DNA of 21,365 nucleotides from positions 1 through 21,365 of the forward strand of contig CALDSP010000259.1 in the NCBI GenBank assembly GCA_937924465.1, given 5' to 3'. Position 1 is the first letter of the stretch. Each line of letters opens with the position of its first letter. The notes under the pieces are model-generated. The model had not been told where the DNA came from, ran no database searches, and was given only the letters and a program-made list of their open reading frames with translations. Of the stretch, positions 13,542-21,296 are shown in pieces. This DNA comes from an uncultured Leptospiraceae bacterium (GTDB taxonomy: Bacteria > Spirochaetota > Leptospiria > Leptospirales > Leptospiraceae). A program made the translations under genes and the position numbers.

Positions 13542-15206
13542 TTATTCCTCCTTTGTACGAGGATCTAAAATCAACATACTTAAATATCCTCCCGTAACAT
13601 TTTTTACATTCTCAAAACCATTTTGGAGTAAAATCCGAGTTGCTAAATGGGCTCTATATCCTACTCTACAATGAACATAGATTGGTTTATCTTTAGGAAC
13701 TTCATTGAGACGTTTACGTAAATCATTTACCGGAATATTCAAAGCTCCATCAATATGCCAATGGGTGTACTCATCTGGGTTTCGAACATCTAAAACACAA
13801 ATATTAGGATTTTTTTTGTACTCTTCATAAAATTGTTCTGCTGTGATTACGGGGCAAAAACCAGTAATGTCGTTTACGGCAACAAAAGCTGCCATATTGA
13901 CCGGATCATTCGCAGAAGAGAAGGGGGGAGCATAAGCTAAATCTAGTTCTTCTAAATCAAAAACTGTAAGTCCACCTAGAATTGCCGTAGCTATTACATC
14001 AATCCGCTTGTCTACTCCTTCTTCTCCAAAGGCTTGGGCCCCTAAAACTTTTCCGTTTGTTTTATCATAGAGAAGTTTTAAAGTAAGGGTTTTTGCACCG
14101 GGGTAATACCCTGCATGTTGATTGGGGTGCACGGTTACACTTCCATAATTGTAGCCATATTGTTTGAGTAATTTTTCTGAAAGACCTGTAGCAGCTACCA
14201 CCTTATGACAAACTTTTGCAATGGAAGAAGCTAAGGAACCTCTATAAACTTTTCTTTCTCCACAAGCATTGGAACCTGCAATTCTTCCTTGGCGATTGGC
14301 CGGACCTGCTAAAGGAATGCGAACTTTTTTTCCTGATACCCTATGGGTAATTTCTGCCATATCTCCCACAACGTAAATGTCGGGATCGGAACTTTGAAGA
14401 TATTCATTGACTAAAACTCCTCCTGTCTCTCCTATTGCAAGACCAGCTTGTTTTGCTAAGCTAAGTTCTGGTTTAATGCCAACCGAAAAAAGAACCATAT
14501 CCGCAGGGTAAAGAGAACCGTCTTCTAAACGGACTTGATTTTTAATAGCATCAATTTCTATTAGACTAGTATTCAAAGAAACTTCAATGTGATTGGTATG
14601 CAAATGAAGTAAGATCATTTCTGAAAATTCTTTATCATGATTTATCATTACTTGACTTGCTTTTTCCACAATTCTAACCTTTATACCTCTTTTGTGAAAA
14701 GCCTCTGCCATTTCTAAACCTATAAATCCACCTCCCACTATAATAGCGTGTTTAGGTTTTTGTTTTTCTATAAAGTTATGAATTGCATCCATGTCTTCAA
14801 TGTCACGTAACGTAAAAACATGTTCACTATTGATTCCTGAAATGTTTGGAAGGATGGGGTTTCCCCCTTGAGAAAGAATCAGTTTAGTGTATGGAATTTT
14901 TTCTTCTTGTTCATTGTGAATTACGGTTATGGTTTTTTCATTGCGATTAATAGAGATTGCTTTGGTTTCTATTCGTACGTGAATATTATATCTATCTAAA
15001 AATGCTTTTGGCGTCATGAGTAAAAGTCTGTTTCGATTTTCAATATCTCGAGATATGTAATAAGGAAGCCCACAGTTTGCAAAAGAAACATATCTTCCCA
15101 TTTCAATGATAGTAATTTGGGCTTTTTCGTTTATTCTTCTGGCTCTAGCTGCTGCAGTAGCTCCCCCTGCCACACCACCAATAATTACAATTTTTTCTTC
15201 GTTCAT
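13542..15206 (-). CDS. CoA-disulfide reductase-rhodanese fusion (FAD/NAD(P)H-dependent)
   Basis: 554 residues. The first about 450 form a pyridine-nucleotide disulfide oxidoreductase: VIIGGVAGGATAAARARR (FAD binding), SFANCGLPYYIS (single redox Cys45, the CoADR signature), HAIIVGGGFIGLEMAEAF (NAD(P)H binding) and DIYVVGDMAEI (FAD). Residues about 455-545 are a rhodanese domain: VLDVRNPDEYTHWHIDGALN and HCRVGYRAH with active Cys513. This architecture is known as CoADR-RHD; characterised relatives reduce CoA disulfide, CoA persulfide or polysulfide. Start ATG 15206 follows AGAGGA by 5 nt. It is the first gene of a two-gene unit; the ATP-grasp/FMN fusion begins 5 nt after its stop and uses its last codons as ribosome site. 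It probably acts in cytosolic thiol or sulfane-sulfur handling. The physiological substrate is inferred only. Confidence 0.9.
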   Translation of the reverse strand: MNEEKIVIIGGVAGGATAAARARRINEKAQITIIEMGRYVSFANCGLPYYISRDIENRNRLLLMTPKAFLDRYNIHVRIETKAISINRNEKTITVIHNEQEEKIPYTKLILSQGGNPILPNISGINSEHVFTLRDIEDMDAIHNFIEKQKPKHAIIVGGGFIGLEMAEAFHKRGIKVRIVEKASQVMINHDKEFSEMILLHLHTNHIEVSLNTSLIEIDAIKNQVRLEDGSLYPADMVLFSVGIKPELSLAKQAGLAIGETGGVLVNEYLQSSDPDIYVVGDMAEITHRVSGKKVRIPLAGPANRQGRIAGSNACGERKVYRGSLASSIAKVCHKVVAATGLSEKLLKQYGYNYGSVTVHPNQHAGYYPGAKTLTLKLLYDKTNGKVLGAQAFGEEGVDKRIDVIATAILGGLTVFDLEELDLAYAPPFSSANDPVNMAAFVAVNDITGFCPVITAEQFYEEYKKNPNICVLDVRNPDEYTHWHIDGALNIPVNDLRKRLNEVPKDKPIYVHCRVGYRAHLATRILLQNGFENVKNVTGGYLSMLILDPRTKEE

Positions 15207-15333
15207 TTATATCCTCTAAAGTAGAGATTTTTTTAAAGAATTTTCTTTCAAGTGGATTTTATAACTTGGAACAAAGCAATATCTAAAATATTTTTTTAAA
15301 AGTTTAAACTTTTTATAAAGTCTAAATCTTTAG

Positions 15334-15732
15334 ATGGAAAAAAAATCCCTCGCTTTATCAATCCCTATACCGATTATGGTTTTAAAAAATTATTTGGAAC
15401 AAAACCAAATAAAGATTTACTCATTGATTTTTTAAACCAGCTACTTCCTCTAAAACATCAAATTATACGGAGAATATCCCTAAGTTGCCATTTTTAAGCT
15501 ATTCAAGAAGAAGCAAACAAAGACAATTGGGATTTTCGTTTATCTCATATTTATCTAATAGCAATTTTAGATTTTGTATATGATGAAAGTGAAGAGAAAG
15601 CTAAATTTGAACGTTACGTGCAATTTAAGGATCAAGATGGAAAAGTATTTTATGAGAAGTTACATTTCAAGTTTTTGCAAATGTCTTTATTTAATAAAAA
15701 TGAATCAGAACTAGAAACTTGTTATGAAAATA
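15334..15732 (+). pseudogene. Rpn-family PD-(D/E)XK nuclease / putative transposase, core deleted and frameshifted
   Basis: ATG 15334 leads into an A8 run (15338-15345). One added A would give a start reading MEKKIPRFINPYTDYGFKKL, the hallmark N-terminus of Rpn-type nucleases. The frame then reads NKDLLIDFLNQLLPLKHQI, meets TAA at 15495-15497, and continues AIQEEANKDNWDFRL, YLIAILDFVYDE, KDQDGKVFYEKLHF and NKNESELE. Between 'KHQI' and 'IQEEA' intact members have some 50 more residues carrying the catalytic D...EMQ core; here only about 11 codons remain. The C-terminal helical part and the tail seen at 1-93 are absent. It ends against the start of a lipoprotein remnant at 15724. Family membership is clear from the two flanking motifs; the deletion size is estimated from memory of the family. 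Confidence 0.78.
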
Positions 15733-16315
15733 GTGTTTGTTTTATTTCTTTTATTGTTTGGAGAAGCTTGTGTTTATTCTGCTAAAAGACATTTTTTAGA
15801 CAAATTTCATGTATTTCAAGTTTCATGGATTATTTGAGGCAGATAGTATTTTTGCATTTTCGTATTCCAAGGCCTCTTTTGAATTCACAAACTAGAAATT
15901 CCTAGAATTAGTCCTATTACAAACCAAAGAATTTTAAGTTGTAGCTCTAGTCCCACTTCCAATGGGGATTTGGCTTCATTCTAGTTGTGAAATTTCTGGA
16001 ACTCTAAGTTCTACACAAGGTATAACCCAATATAATTACTGGCTCTAATTCGTATGGTCAAACTTCTACAACTATTCAAATTAGTATTACTGCTAGTCTT
16101 CCTAGCGGTTTAGACTTAGATAATCTTACTTGTACGCTTTCTGGAACTCCCACTACAAACCAAGCTACAATCAATTACACTATAACCGCGGCGAATGCCC
16201 ATGGAAGTAGTGGCGTAACAATTACTATTTCCATTGTAAATTCCGCAATTGCGTATGTGGAGCTTTAAGTGGAATGACAAAAATTAGCGATGTATCTATA
16301 GATCTAACTCGATAA
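15724..16315 (+). pseudogene. Decayed lipoprotein with putative Ig-like (He_PIG) repeats
   Basis: ATG 15724 starts MKIVFVLFLLLFGEAC, a lipoprotein signal peptide, and runs to TGA 15835. Shifting frames then give FAFSYSKASFEFT (frame 2), IPRISPITNQRILSCSSSP, then LPMGIWLHSSCEISGTLSST (frame 2 to about 16036), TGSNSYGQTSTTIQISI and LPSGLDLDNLTCTLSGTPTT...YTITAANAHGSSGVTITISI (frame 0 to TAA 16266-16268), and finally CGALSGMTKISDVSIDLTR to TAA 16313-16315. The repeated pattern 'LP.GL.L....C..SGT.....Y.IT..N..G....TI.ISI' is that of He_PIG Ig-like domains found in bacterial surface proteins. At least four frameshifts are needed, so no intact protein is made. It follows the Rpn remnant directly. 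The original role was probably surface display; the ligand is unknown. Confidence 0.72.
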
Positions 16316-16428
16316 AATTTTAAACATAATCTTCCATGAGTATTTAAAAAAATATATTCAACTATAATGAATCATGATTATAAACTCTTTTTCTATCTTA
16401 TAAAAAACACGTTGAAAAAAGAAATAGG

Positions 16429-16439
16429 TTTTTTTTTTT
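16429..16439 (+). repeat. T11 homopolymer tract upstream of yebC
   Basis: Eleven consecutive T residues lie 37 nt before the yebC start codon, downstream of a TTGAAA hexamer (16412-16417). No convincing -10 hexamer is seen at standard spacing. Such tracts can vary in length by slippage; any effect on yebC expression is speculative. Confidence 0.6.
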
Positions 16440-16476
16440 ATCTTTTAGTTAGTCATTTTATTTTTTTGAGGTATTT

Positions 16477-17220
16477 ATGTCGGGACATTCGAAATGGGCA
16501 ACTATACGTCGTAAAAAAGAAGCTCTAGATGCAAAAAGAGGCGCTGTATTTACAAAGATAGCCAAAGAACTTACTGTTGCCGCTCGTATGGGTGGTTCCG
16601 ATCCAGAGGCAAATCCTCGCTTGCGCGTTGCTATGTTGAAAGCAAAATCCGTGAACATGCCAAAGGATAACATTGAACGTGCTATTAAAAAAGGGGCTGG
16701 AGAATTAGAAGGGGTCACTTATGAAGAGTGTTTATATGAATGTTTTGCACCAGGTGGGGTGGCAATTATGGTGCAAGTTGTTACCGATAAAAAAACTCGC
16801 ACTACTCCAGAAATCAAAAATATCCTTACAAAACATGGAGGCTCTCTCGGAAATCCAGGGAGTGTAAGTAGGCTTTTTGAAAGAAAGGGAATCATTACTT
16901 TAAAAAGTGATCAAATTGGAGAAGAAGAACTGATTGAGATAGCTGCAGGTGCTGGTGCCGAAGATGTTTCTCTTGAGGAGGATGTTTTTCAAATTCTTAC
17001 ATCTCCCGAGGACTATGAGGCTGTTCAATCGGCTTTAAATCAAAGGGGACTTCAAACCATAGAGTCGGGAGTGAAGTATCTTCCTCAAGTCAAAGTAAAT
17101 GTAAGTGATCAAGACATAGCTCAAAAAATTATTCGTATTCTAGATGCTTTAGAGGAGCACGACGACGTTCAAAGTGTAAATAGCAATTTTGAACCCGATC
17201 CTTCCCTCAATTTAGAATAG
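16477..17220 (+). CDS. yebC: YebC/TACO1-family protein
   Basis: 247 residues, the standard length. It starts with the family signature MSGHSKWATIRRKKEALDAK and continues FTKIAKELTVAARMGG, SVNMPKDNIERAIKKG, YECFAPGGVAIMVQVVTDKK and HGGSLGNPGSVSRLFERKG. The three-domain YebC fold is fully covered. Members were first described as DNA-binding regulators (PmpR); the mitochondrial relative TACO1 and newer bacterial work point to a role in translation of difficult, proline-rich stretches. The start is set by GAGG about 7 nt upstream of ATG 16477. The C-terminus FEPDPSLNLE is slightly extended and acidic. homoserine dehydrogenase begins 1 nt after the stop, so the two are co-transcribed and probably coupled. 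No ruvC neighbour is present, although yebC and ruvC are adjacent in many bacteria. Confidence 0.96.
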   Translation: MSGHSKWATIRRKKEALDAKRGAVFTKIAKELTVAARMGGSDPEANPRLRVAMLKAKSVNMPKDNIERAIKKGAGELEGVTYEECLYECFAPGGVAIMVQVVTDKKTRTTPEIKNILTKHGGSLGNPGSVSRLFERKGIITLKSDQIGEEELIEIAAGAGAEDVSLEEDVFQILTSPEDYEAVQSALNQRGLQTIESGVKYLPQVKVNVSDQDIAQKIIRILDALEEHDDVQSVNSNFEPDPSLNLE

Positions 17221-17221
17221 T

Positions 17222-18502
17222 ATGAAAAAAATTGGAATTGCCTTGATTGGTGCAGGGACGGTTGGGCAGGGTGTGTTAAAAATTTTAAATTCAAGTAGTG
17301 AACTCATTCAGAAACGAACCGGAGTAGAGCTCAATCTCATTGGGGTTTGTGATAAAAATCCAAAGGTATTAGAACACTATCCCCAATACCAACTTTGTAG
17401 TAACTACACTGACCTTATAAAAAGAGAAGATGTAAATATTGTTGTAGAACTAATTGGGGGAACTGATTTTGCCTATCAAGTAGTAAAGGATGCTTTACGA
17501 TACAAAAAAACAGTAGTTACCGCAAATAAGGCTTTGCTTTCAGAAAAAGGACATGAGCTATTTGCCCTTGCCAAAGAAAAAGAAGTGGAAATTGGGTACG
17601 AGGCGGCTGTGGGAGGAGCCATCCCTATTATTCGCTCTTTGAAATCTAGTTTGATTAGCAATGAGTTTCAAGCAATCTATGGGATTTTAAATGGAACAAC
17701 GAATTTCATTCTTTCTAAAATGGAACAAGAAAATCTAAATTATTTGGAAGCTTTGAGATTAGCTCAAGAATTAGGATTTGCAGAAAGAGATCCAACATTT
17801 GATGTAGAAGGCATTGATGCCGCCCATAAAGTTTCCTTACTTGCCTCTTTAGCTTTTGGTTACTCTGTTTCTATTAAAGATATGTATGTAGAAGGAATCA
17901 CTAAGATTTCAAAAACAGAAATTTTCTTTGCCAAAGAACTAGGGTATAGAATTAAACTTTTAGGAATTTGTAGTAAGGAAGCCAACGGAATTGAAGCTAG
18001 AGTGCAACCTACTATGGTACCAATTCACCATCCTATAGCGGGGGTTATGAATGAGATGAATGCTGTGTATGTGTATTCAAATTACTCTGGACCTATGATG
18101 TTTTTTGGAAAAGGAGCGGGAAGTTTGCCTACTGCAAGTGCTGTAATTTCGGACTTAGTGTATTATGGTTCAAGAATTGGAAGTGAAACAGGATTTGAAA
18201 ATAATTTATTTCATAGAGTGAAAATTATTCCAACTTCTGAAATTGAAGAAAAGTTCTATCTTCGTTTTAATACTTACGATAGACCGGGTGTAATTGCTTA
18301 CATTGCAAATATTTTAGGTAAGAATAAAATTTCTATTTCCTCTGTAAGACAAGAAGAAACCAAAAAAGAACCTGCAGAGGTAATCTTTTTAACACACAAA
18401 ACCAAAGAGAAAAGTGTAAGAAAAGCAATCGAAGAAATTGATAAAAATAGAGAATACATTTTACAACCAACCATTATGATGCGAATTGAAGAATTGACAT
18501 AA
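17222..18502 (+). CDS. hom: Homoserine dehydrogenase with C-terminal ACT domain
   Basis: 426 residues, full length for the monofunctional form. It reduces L-aspartate 4-semialdehyde to L-homoserine with NAD(P)H, the branch to threonine and methionine. The nucleotide site is IALIGAGTVGQGVLK (6-20). The catalytic region shows VVTANKALLSEKG (98-110), YEAAVGGAIPIIRSL, YGILNGTTNFILSKM (153-167) and DPTFDVEGIDAAHKVSLLAS (190-209; Lys203 is the conserved catalytic lysine). Residues about 345-426 form an ACT domain (YLRFNTYDRPGVIAYIANIL), a likely site for allosteric control, usually by threonine. ATG 17222 follows the yebC stop by one base and lacks its own spaced leader, so translation is probably coupled. 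A strong hairpin terminator follows at 18518-18547. Confidence 0.96.
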   Translation: MKKIGIALIGAGTVGQGVLKILNSSSELIQKRTGVELNLIGVCDKNPKVLEHYPQYQLCSNYTDLIKREDVNIVVELIGGTDFAYQVVKDALRYKKTVVTANKALLSEKGHELFALAKEKEVEIGYEAAVGGAIPIIRSLKSSLISNEFQAIYGILNGTTNFILSKMEQENLNYLEALRLAQELGFAERDPTFDVEGIDAAHKVSLLASLAFGYSVSIKDMYVEGITKISKTEIFFAKELGYRIKLLGICSKEANGIEARVQPTMVPIHHPIAGVMNEMNAVYVYSNYSGPMMFFGKGAGSLPTASAVISDLVYYGSRIGSETGFENNLFHRVKIIPTSEIEEKFYLRFNTYDRPGVIAYIANILGKNKISISSVRQEETKKEPAEVIFLTHKTKEKSVRKAIEEIDKNREYILQPTIMMRIEELT

Positions 18503-18517
18503 AAATTCTCAGTATAA

Positions 18518-18547
18518 AAAAAGCTTTCTTCAAAGAGAGAGCTTTTT
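18518..18547 (+). terminator. Rho-independent terminator after hom
   Basis: Arms AAAAAGCTTTCT (18518-18529) and AGAGAGCTTTTT (18536-18547) pair over 12 bp with one G-U, around a 6-nt loop. The right arm ends in a T5 run. It starts 15 nt after the hom stop and closes the yebC-hom unit. Confidence 0.82.
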
Positions 18548-18576
18548 AAGATTAAGGTTTATAGCATGTAGTGAAT

Positions 18577-18822
18577 TCAATTGGTTTTTGGATAGCTAGG
18601 GATGTTCGAATAATCCGAATTTTTTGTTTCACATTTGGTGTATCCCCTTTTCTCACAAGATTCTTTAGCATAGCTTCCATTAAAAATAAATTCACACTGT
18701 TGTTGCGGTGTGCTACCTTTTAGAAAGGCTACAAGTGAAATGGCTTGTTCCTCTGGGACGCCACTTTGCTTAAGATAATCTTTATAACATTGTTTTACTC
18801 CTTCAAAAAAAAATTTGTTTTG
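18577..18822 (-). pseudogene. Headless cysteine-containing small ORF (probable gene remnant)
   Basis: Minus-strand frame of 81 codons between TAA (18823-18825) and TGA (18577-18579). No ATG, GTG or TTG occurs in frame, so it cannot start normally. It reads KFFFEGVKQCYKDYLKQSG, then EEQAISLVAFLKGSTPQQQ, CEFIFNGSYAKESCEK and GYTKCE, ending SNIPSYPKTN. Four cysteines, a central helix and a hydrophobic FFF at the broken head suggest the mature part of a small exported protein whose signal peptide was lost. The head coincides with a T9 run on the coding strand (18806-18814 on the plus strand as A9), a slippage site. It lies downstream of the 18852-19784 gene in the same direction. I do not recognise a family. 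Confidence 0.5.
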
Positions 18823-18851
18823 TTAAATTTTTAGTTTTTCGCTTTTTGAAT

Positions 18852-19784
18852 TTATTTCGAAATTAAAGGTGTAGTTGTTTCATTTCTATTTTTTCGAATA
18901 ATGTTGATCTTAGCTTGTGCGAGTCTACGCAGATCTTTAAGTTTGTCTTCATGGTATTTTAAAATTGGATCTTTGTCTACTAACGTTTCTATTTTTCTAA
19001 TAGAATCTCGAATGAATAGGAAGTCTTCTAATTCTGTAATCTTACCTGTTAGAATGAGTTTTCGCACAACGTCAAATTCATATTTACGAAAATGAATTCT
19101 AAGTAAAAACTTTACTGAAAATTGACTTACTGCTCTTTGCCATTTGCTTCCTTGTGTGGGTTGTCTTTGAGAAAAATAAGTTTCATTTTTATAAGAAGTA
19201 TTCCAAGAGGAGGCTTCTTCTTGGGTATTGTTAGATTCTATCTCAATTTCAAAGTCTCTAAAATCTTCTGCTTCTCTCAATAATTTTATAAGTTTTTCTT
19301 TTCTCCAACTATCTGTATAATCGAAAGCACTTCCTGAAACAATTCTTCCAAATTCTTCTACCATCCTATACTCGTTCATAGCTCTTCCAAGAGGAGTATT
19401 ATTGTATTCTTTTAATTTTGAAATCAATTCTCGAACAATATTGATTGCTGACTTTTTTTTATAAAACGTACTTTCATAAATTTGAGCTAGTTTACTTTCA
19501 CAATAAAATTTGAGTTCATTGAGAACTGATTGGTCGGCATAAACATAGGCATCTACAGCTTGAACGAACAAACTAGGATCGGGTTGTACAACTTGAAAAA
19601 TAAAAATATAGTGTGCTTCTTGGAGTTGATTCAAAATTTGAATGACTGTATCTGGTCCTATATCGTAAGTTTGCACTACTCTTTTTATTAAAGTTTCAGA
19701 AGTAGGAATTCTTTCTTTTCCACGTAGGTTTTCTTCACGAATTAAATTCGCAATTTCTAGAGAAACTTTTAAAATATTATCCAT
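18852..19784 (-). CDS. Conserved-looking hypothetical protein, N-terminal helix-turn-helix-like segment
   Basis: 310 residues, not recognised with certainty. There is no signal peptide or membrane helix, so it is probably cytosolic. The N-terminus (EIANLIREENLRGKERIP, then TLIKRVVQTYDIGPDTVIQILNQLQ at about 32-56) looks like a winged-helix or GntR-like DNA-binding segment: a helix, a turn with 'YDIGPDTV', and a recognition-type helix. The middle is helical and charged (KLKEYNNTPLGRAMNEYRM). A low-complexity stretch rich in Asn, Ser and Gln (about 183-215) precedes a basic C-terminal helical part (FLLRIHFRKYEFDVV, then DKLKDLRRLAQAKINIIRK). ATG 19784 is preceded by a weak AAGAAG. It is divergent from the DUF1564 gene. 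It may be a lineage-specific protein of the Leptospiraceae; a regulatory role is only a guess from the N-terminus. Confidence 0.7.
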   Translation of the reverse strand: MDNILKVSLEIANLIREENLRGKERIPTSETLIKRVVQTYDIGPDTVIQILNQLQEAHYIFIFQVVQPDPSLFVQAVDAYVYADQSVLNELKFYCESKLAQIYESTFYKKKSAINIVRELISKLKEYNNTPLGRAMNEYRMVEEFGRIVSGSAFDYTDSWRKEKLIKLLREAEDFRDFEIEIESNNTQEEASSWNTSYKNETYFSQRQPTQGSKWQRAVSQFSVKFLLRIHFRKYEFDVVRKLILTGKITELEDFLFIRDSIRKIETLVDKDPILKYHEDKLKDLRRLAQAKINIIRKNRNETTTPLISK

Positions 19785-19998
19785 TTTTAACTTCTTGGGG
19801 TTTTTATTTTTAGATTTCTTTTTTCCTTAGTTTTCCTTACAAGAATAAATTTTTTTTATTATAAAACACAGTTCAAGGTAATAGAATTATATAATTTTTT
19901 AATTTTGTTTTTTTCACAATATTATAGAATACTTTTAAAATGTCTTTTTTTTTTCGTTTTTTTGCATGCTTTTTTTTATTTTTTTTCTCTTCTTTTTT

Positions 19999-20517
19999 AT
20001 GAAGTATACTTTTATTTTAAATCAACCTATCCAAAAACTTGAGCTAAAATCTCGTTCCAAGACCGTTTCTACTTTAAGGATTCCTATTTGGTTGAATGTT
20101 GCTTTGGAGAGAGCTATTGCAAGACATGGGAATTTGGAAAAATATTTAAGTTTGCTATTAAAAAGATATCGATTTTTGTTTTATGCAAATTATTTCCAAG
20201 CTTCTGAAAATCCAAAAACAGAATACCAAAAGCGGGGTGAGAAATATGTTACTAAAAAATTTCGCCCTGAAAATAGGGATTGGTTGGAATTGAAAATGTG
20301 GGCTGATTCCCTAGGTATCTCGGCGACGTTTATGTTTGTAAGACTTCTCGAAATTGAGGACTACTTTGACATTGTAGTGAACGATAAACGCTTTCGTGCC
20401 ATCAGCTTTGTTGTTACTACACCCCACTATGGAAGGGTTCCCCAGTTACGAAAGGTTTTACGAAAAGGTCGCAGCATTTTTGAAAGAGGAATCACCTTTT
20501 ACGACCCCATAGAGTAA
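19999..20517 (+). CDS. DUF1564 family protein
   Basis: 172 residues from ATG 19999. An in-frame ATG at 19966 would add MLFFIFFLFFF, but this comes from a T-rich tract and is less likely than a cytosolic start at MKYTFIL. The sequence carries what I recognise as the DUF1564 signature: a 'STL.IP' strand (VSTLRIPIWLNVALERAI), LEKYLSLLLKRYR, then KTEYQKRGEKYVTKKFRPEN and NRDWLELKMWADSLG, followed by FMFVRLLEIEDYFDI. The pattern 'YQ..G..L....FRP.N.DW.EL...A...G.S' recurs in many Leptospira paralogues. The fold is thought to be compact and possibly DNA-binding (ribbon-helix-helix-like beginning), but this is inference. The function is unknown. No clear Shine-Dalgarno precedes either start. Confidence 0.72.
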   Translation: MKYTFILNQPIQKLELKSRSKTVSTLRIPIWLNVALERAIARHGNLEKYLSLLLKRYRFLFYANYFQASENPKTEYQKRGEKYVTKKFRPENRDWLELKMWADSLGISATFMFVRLLEIEDYFDIVVNDKRFRAISFVVTTPHYGRVPQLRKVLRKGRSIFERGITFYDPIE

Positions 20518-20581
20518 AAAATCCGTTAAATTCTAGCAAAAACATCCATAACTTACAAACTTGTCTCAAAAGTATTTTCTT

Positions 20582-21262
20582 ATGAATCAAATATTTTTTT
20601 TGATTTTGATTTTAGTTGTTACCAATTTATTTGCGCAGAGAACCGATTTTTACGATCCTTATGATTATGATTTACGAAACCAAAAAGTTAAGACCTTAGA
20701 AGAAGAGAAGTTTAAAATTTATAATCTTCCACCTAAAAGGCAAGTTCGCCCGAGTCTCAATCCTAAAAAAGTTCAAAAGGATTTAGACTTCAGTTCCATT
20801 GTTCCTCAAAACACTCCCTTTCGTGTGGCTCCTCAAAATCAAAATCTAAACAATTCACCTGTCAATCTTTATACAGGAGAAATCAACGTAGAACAAATTT
20901 TAAAAAATGAGGAGGAAAAACAAAGACAAAAAGAATCTAAATTAAAAAATTTACAAAATTTTGAAAAGCTAATTTATTCTGAAAGTAAATGGCGAAGAGG
21001 AGAAATCATTTTTCTTATGACGTTTCCATTTTCTTTAGGATTTACTGCTATCCTTGTTTCTGCAATTAATTACTCACAACCGGGTTTTATTCGAACTCCA
21101 CAAGCAACAATTTTATTAAGTGTAGGGAGTATAGGACTTTCTTTGGGAAATGTTTATTTAGATTTTTTACGATACAACGATTATATGAAAGAAAAGCAAA
21201 AGAATCCAAACATGGACAAAGCTTTGGAATTTTATTTTTCTGTTGGTAAGTTTCATTTTTGA
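20582..21262 (+). CDS. Exported hypothetical protein with C-terminal membrane hairpin
   Basis: 226 residues from ATG 20582; a longer TTG-initiated form from 20561 is less likely because the Met gives a clean signal peptide, MNQIFFLILILVVTNLFA, cut before QRTDFYD. The mature N-terminus is rich in Tyr, Asp and Pro (FYDPYDYDLRNQKVK) and is followed by a Pro/Asn/Gln-rich region, then a charged helix (LKNEEEKQRQKESKLKNLQN) likely to form a coiled coil. Two membrane segments follow: IIFLMTFPFSLGFTAILVSA and ATILLSVGSIGLSLGNVYL. It ends with FYFSVGKFHF. I do not recognise a family. It lies 64 nt after the DUF1564 gene in the same direction. The architecture suggests an envelope protein anchored in the membrane by its C-terminal hairpin, but the role is unknown. 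Confidence 0.75.
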   Translation: MNQIFFLILILVVTNLFAQRTDFYDPYDYDLRNQKVKTLEEEKFKIYNLPPKRQVRPSLNPKKVQKDLDFSSIVPQNTPFRVAPQNQNLNNSPVNLYTGEINVEQILKNEEEKQRQKESKLKNLQNFEKLIYSESKWRRGEIIFLMTFPFSLGFTAILVSAINYSQPGFIRTPQATILLSVGSIGLSLGNVYLDFLRYNDYMKEKQKNPNMDKALEFYFSVGKFHF

Positions 21263-21284
21263 TTTAAAACATTCAAATCAAAAA
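21256..21284 (+). terminator. AT-rich inverted repeat after the exported protein gene, weak terminator candidate
   Basis: Arms TTTTTGATTT (21256-21265) and AAATCAAAAA (21275-21284) form a 10-bp, almost pure A/T stem with a 9-nt loop that includes the stop codon. The following T-run (21291-21295) is displaced by 6 nt. It could act as a weak terminator. Confidence 0.35.
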
Positions 21285-21296
21285 TAACTATTTTTC

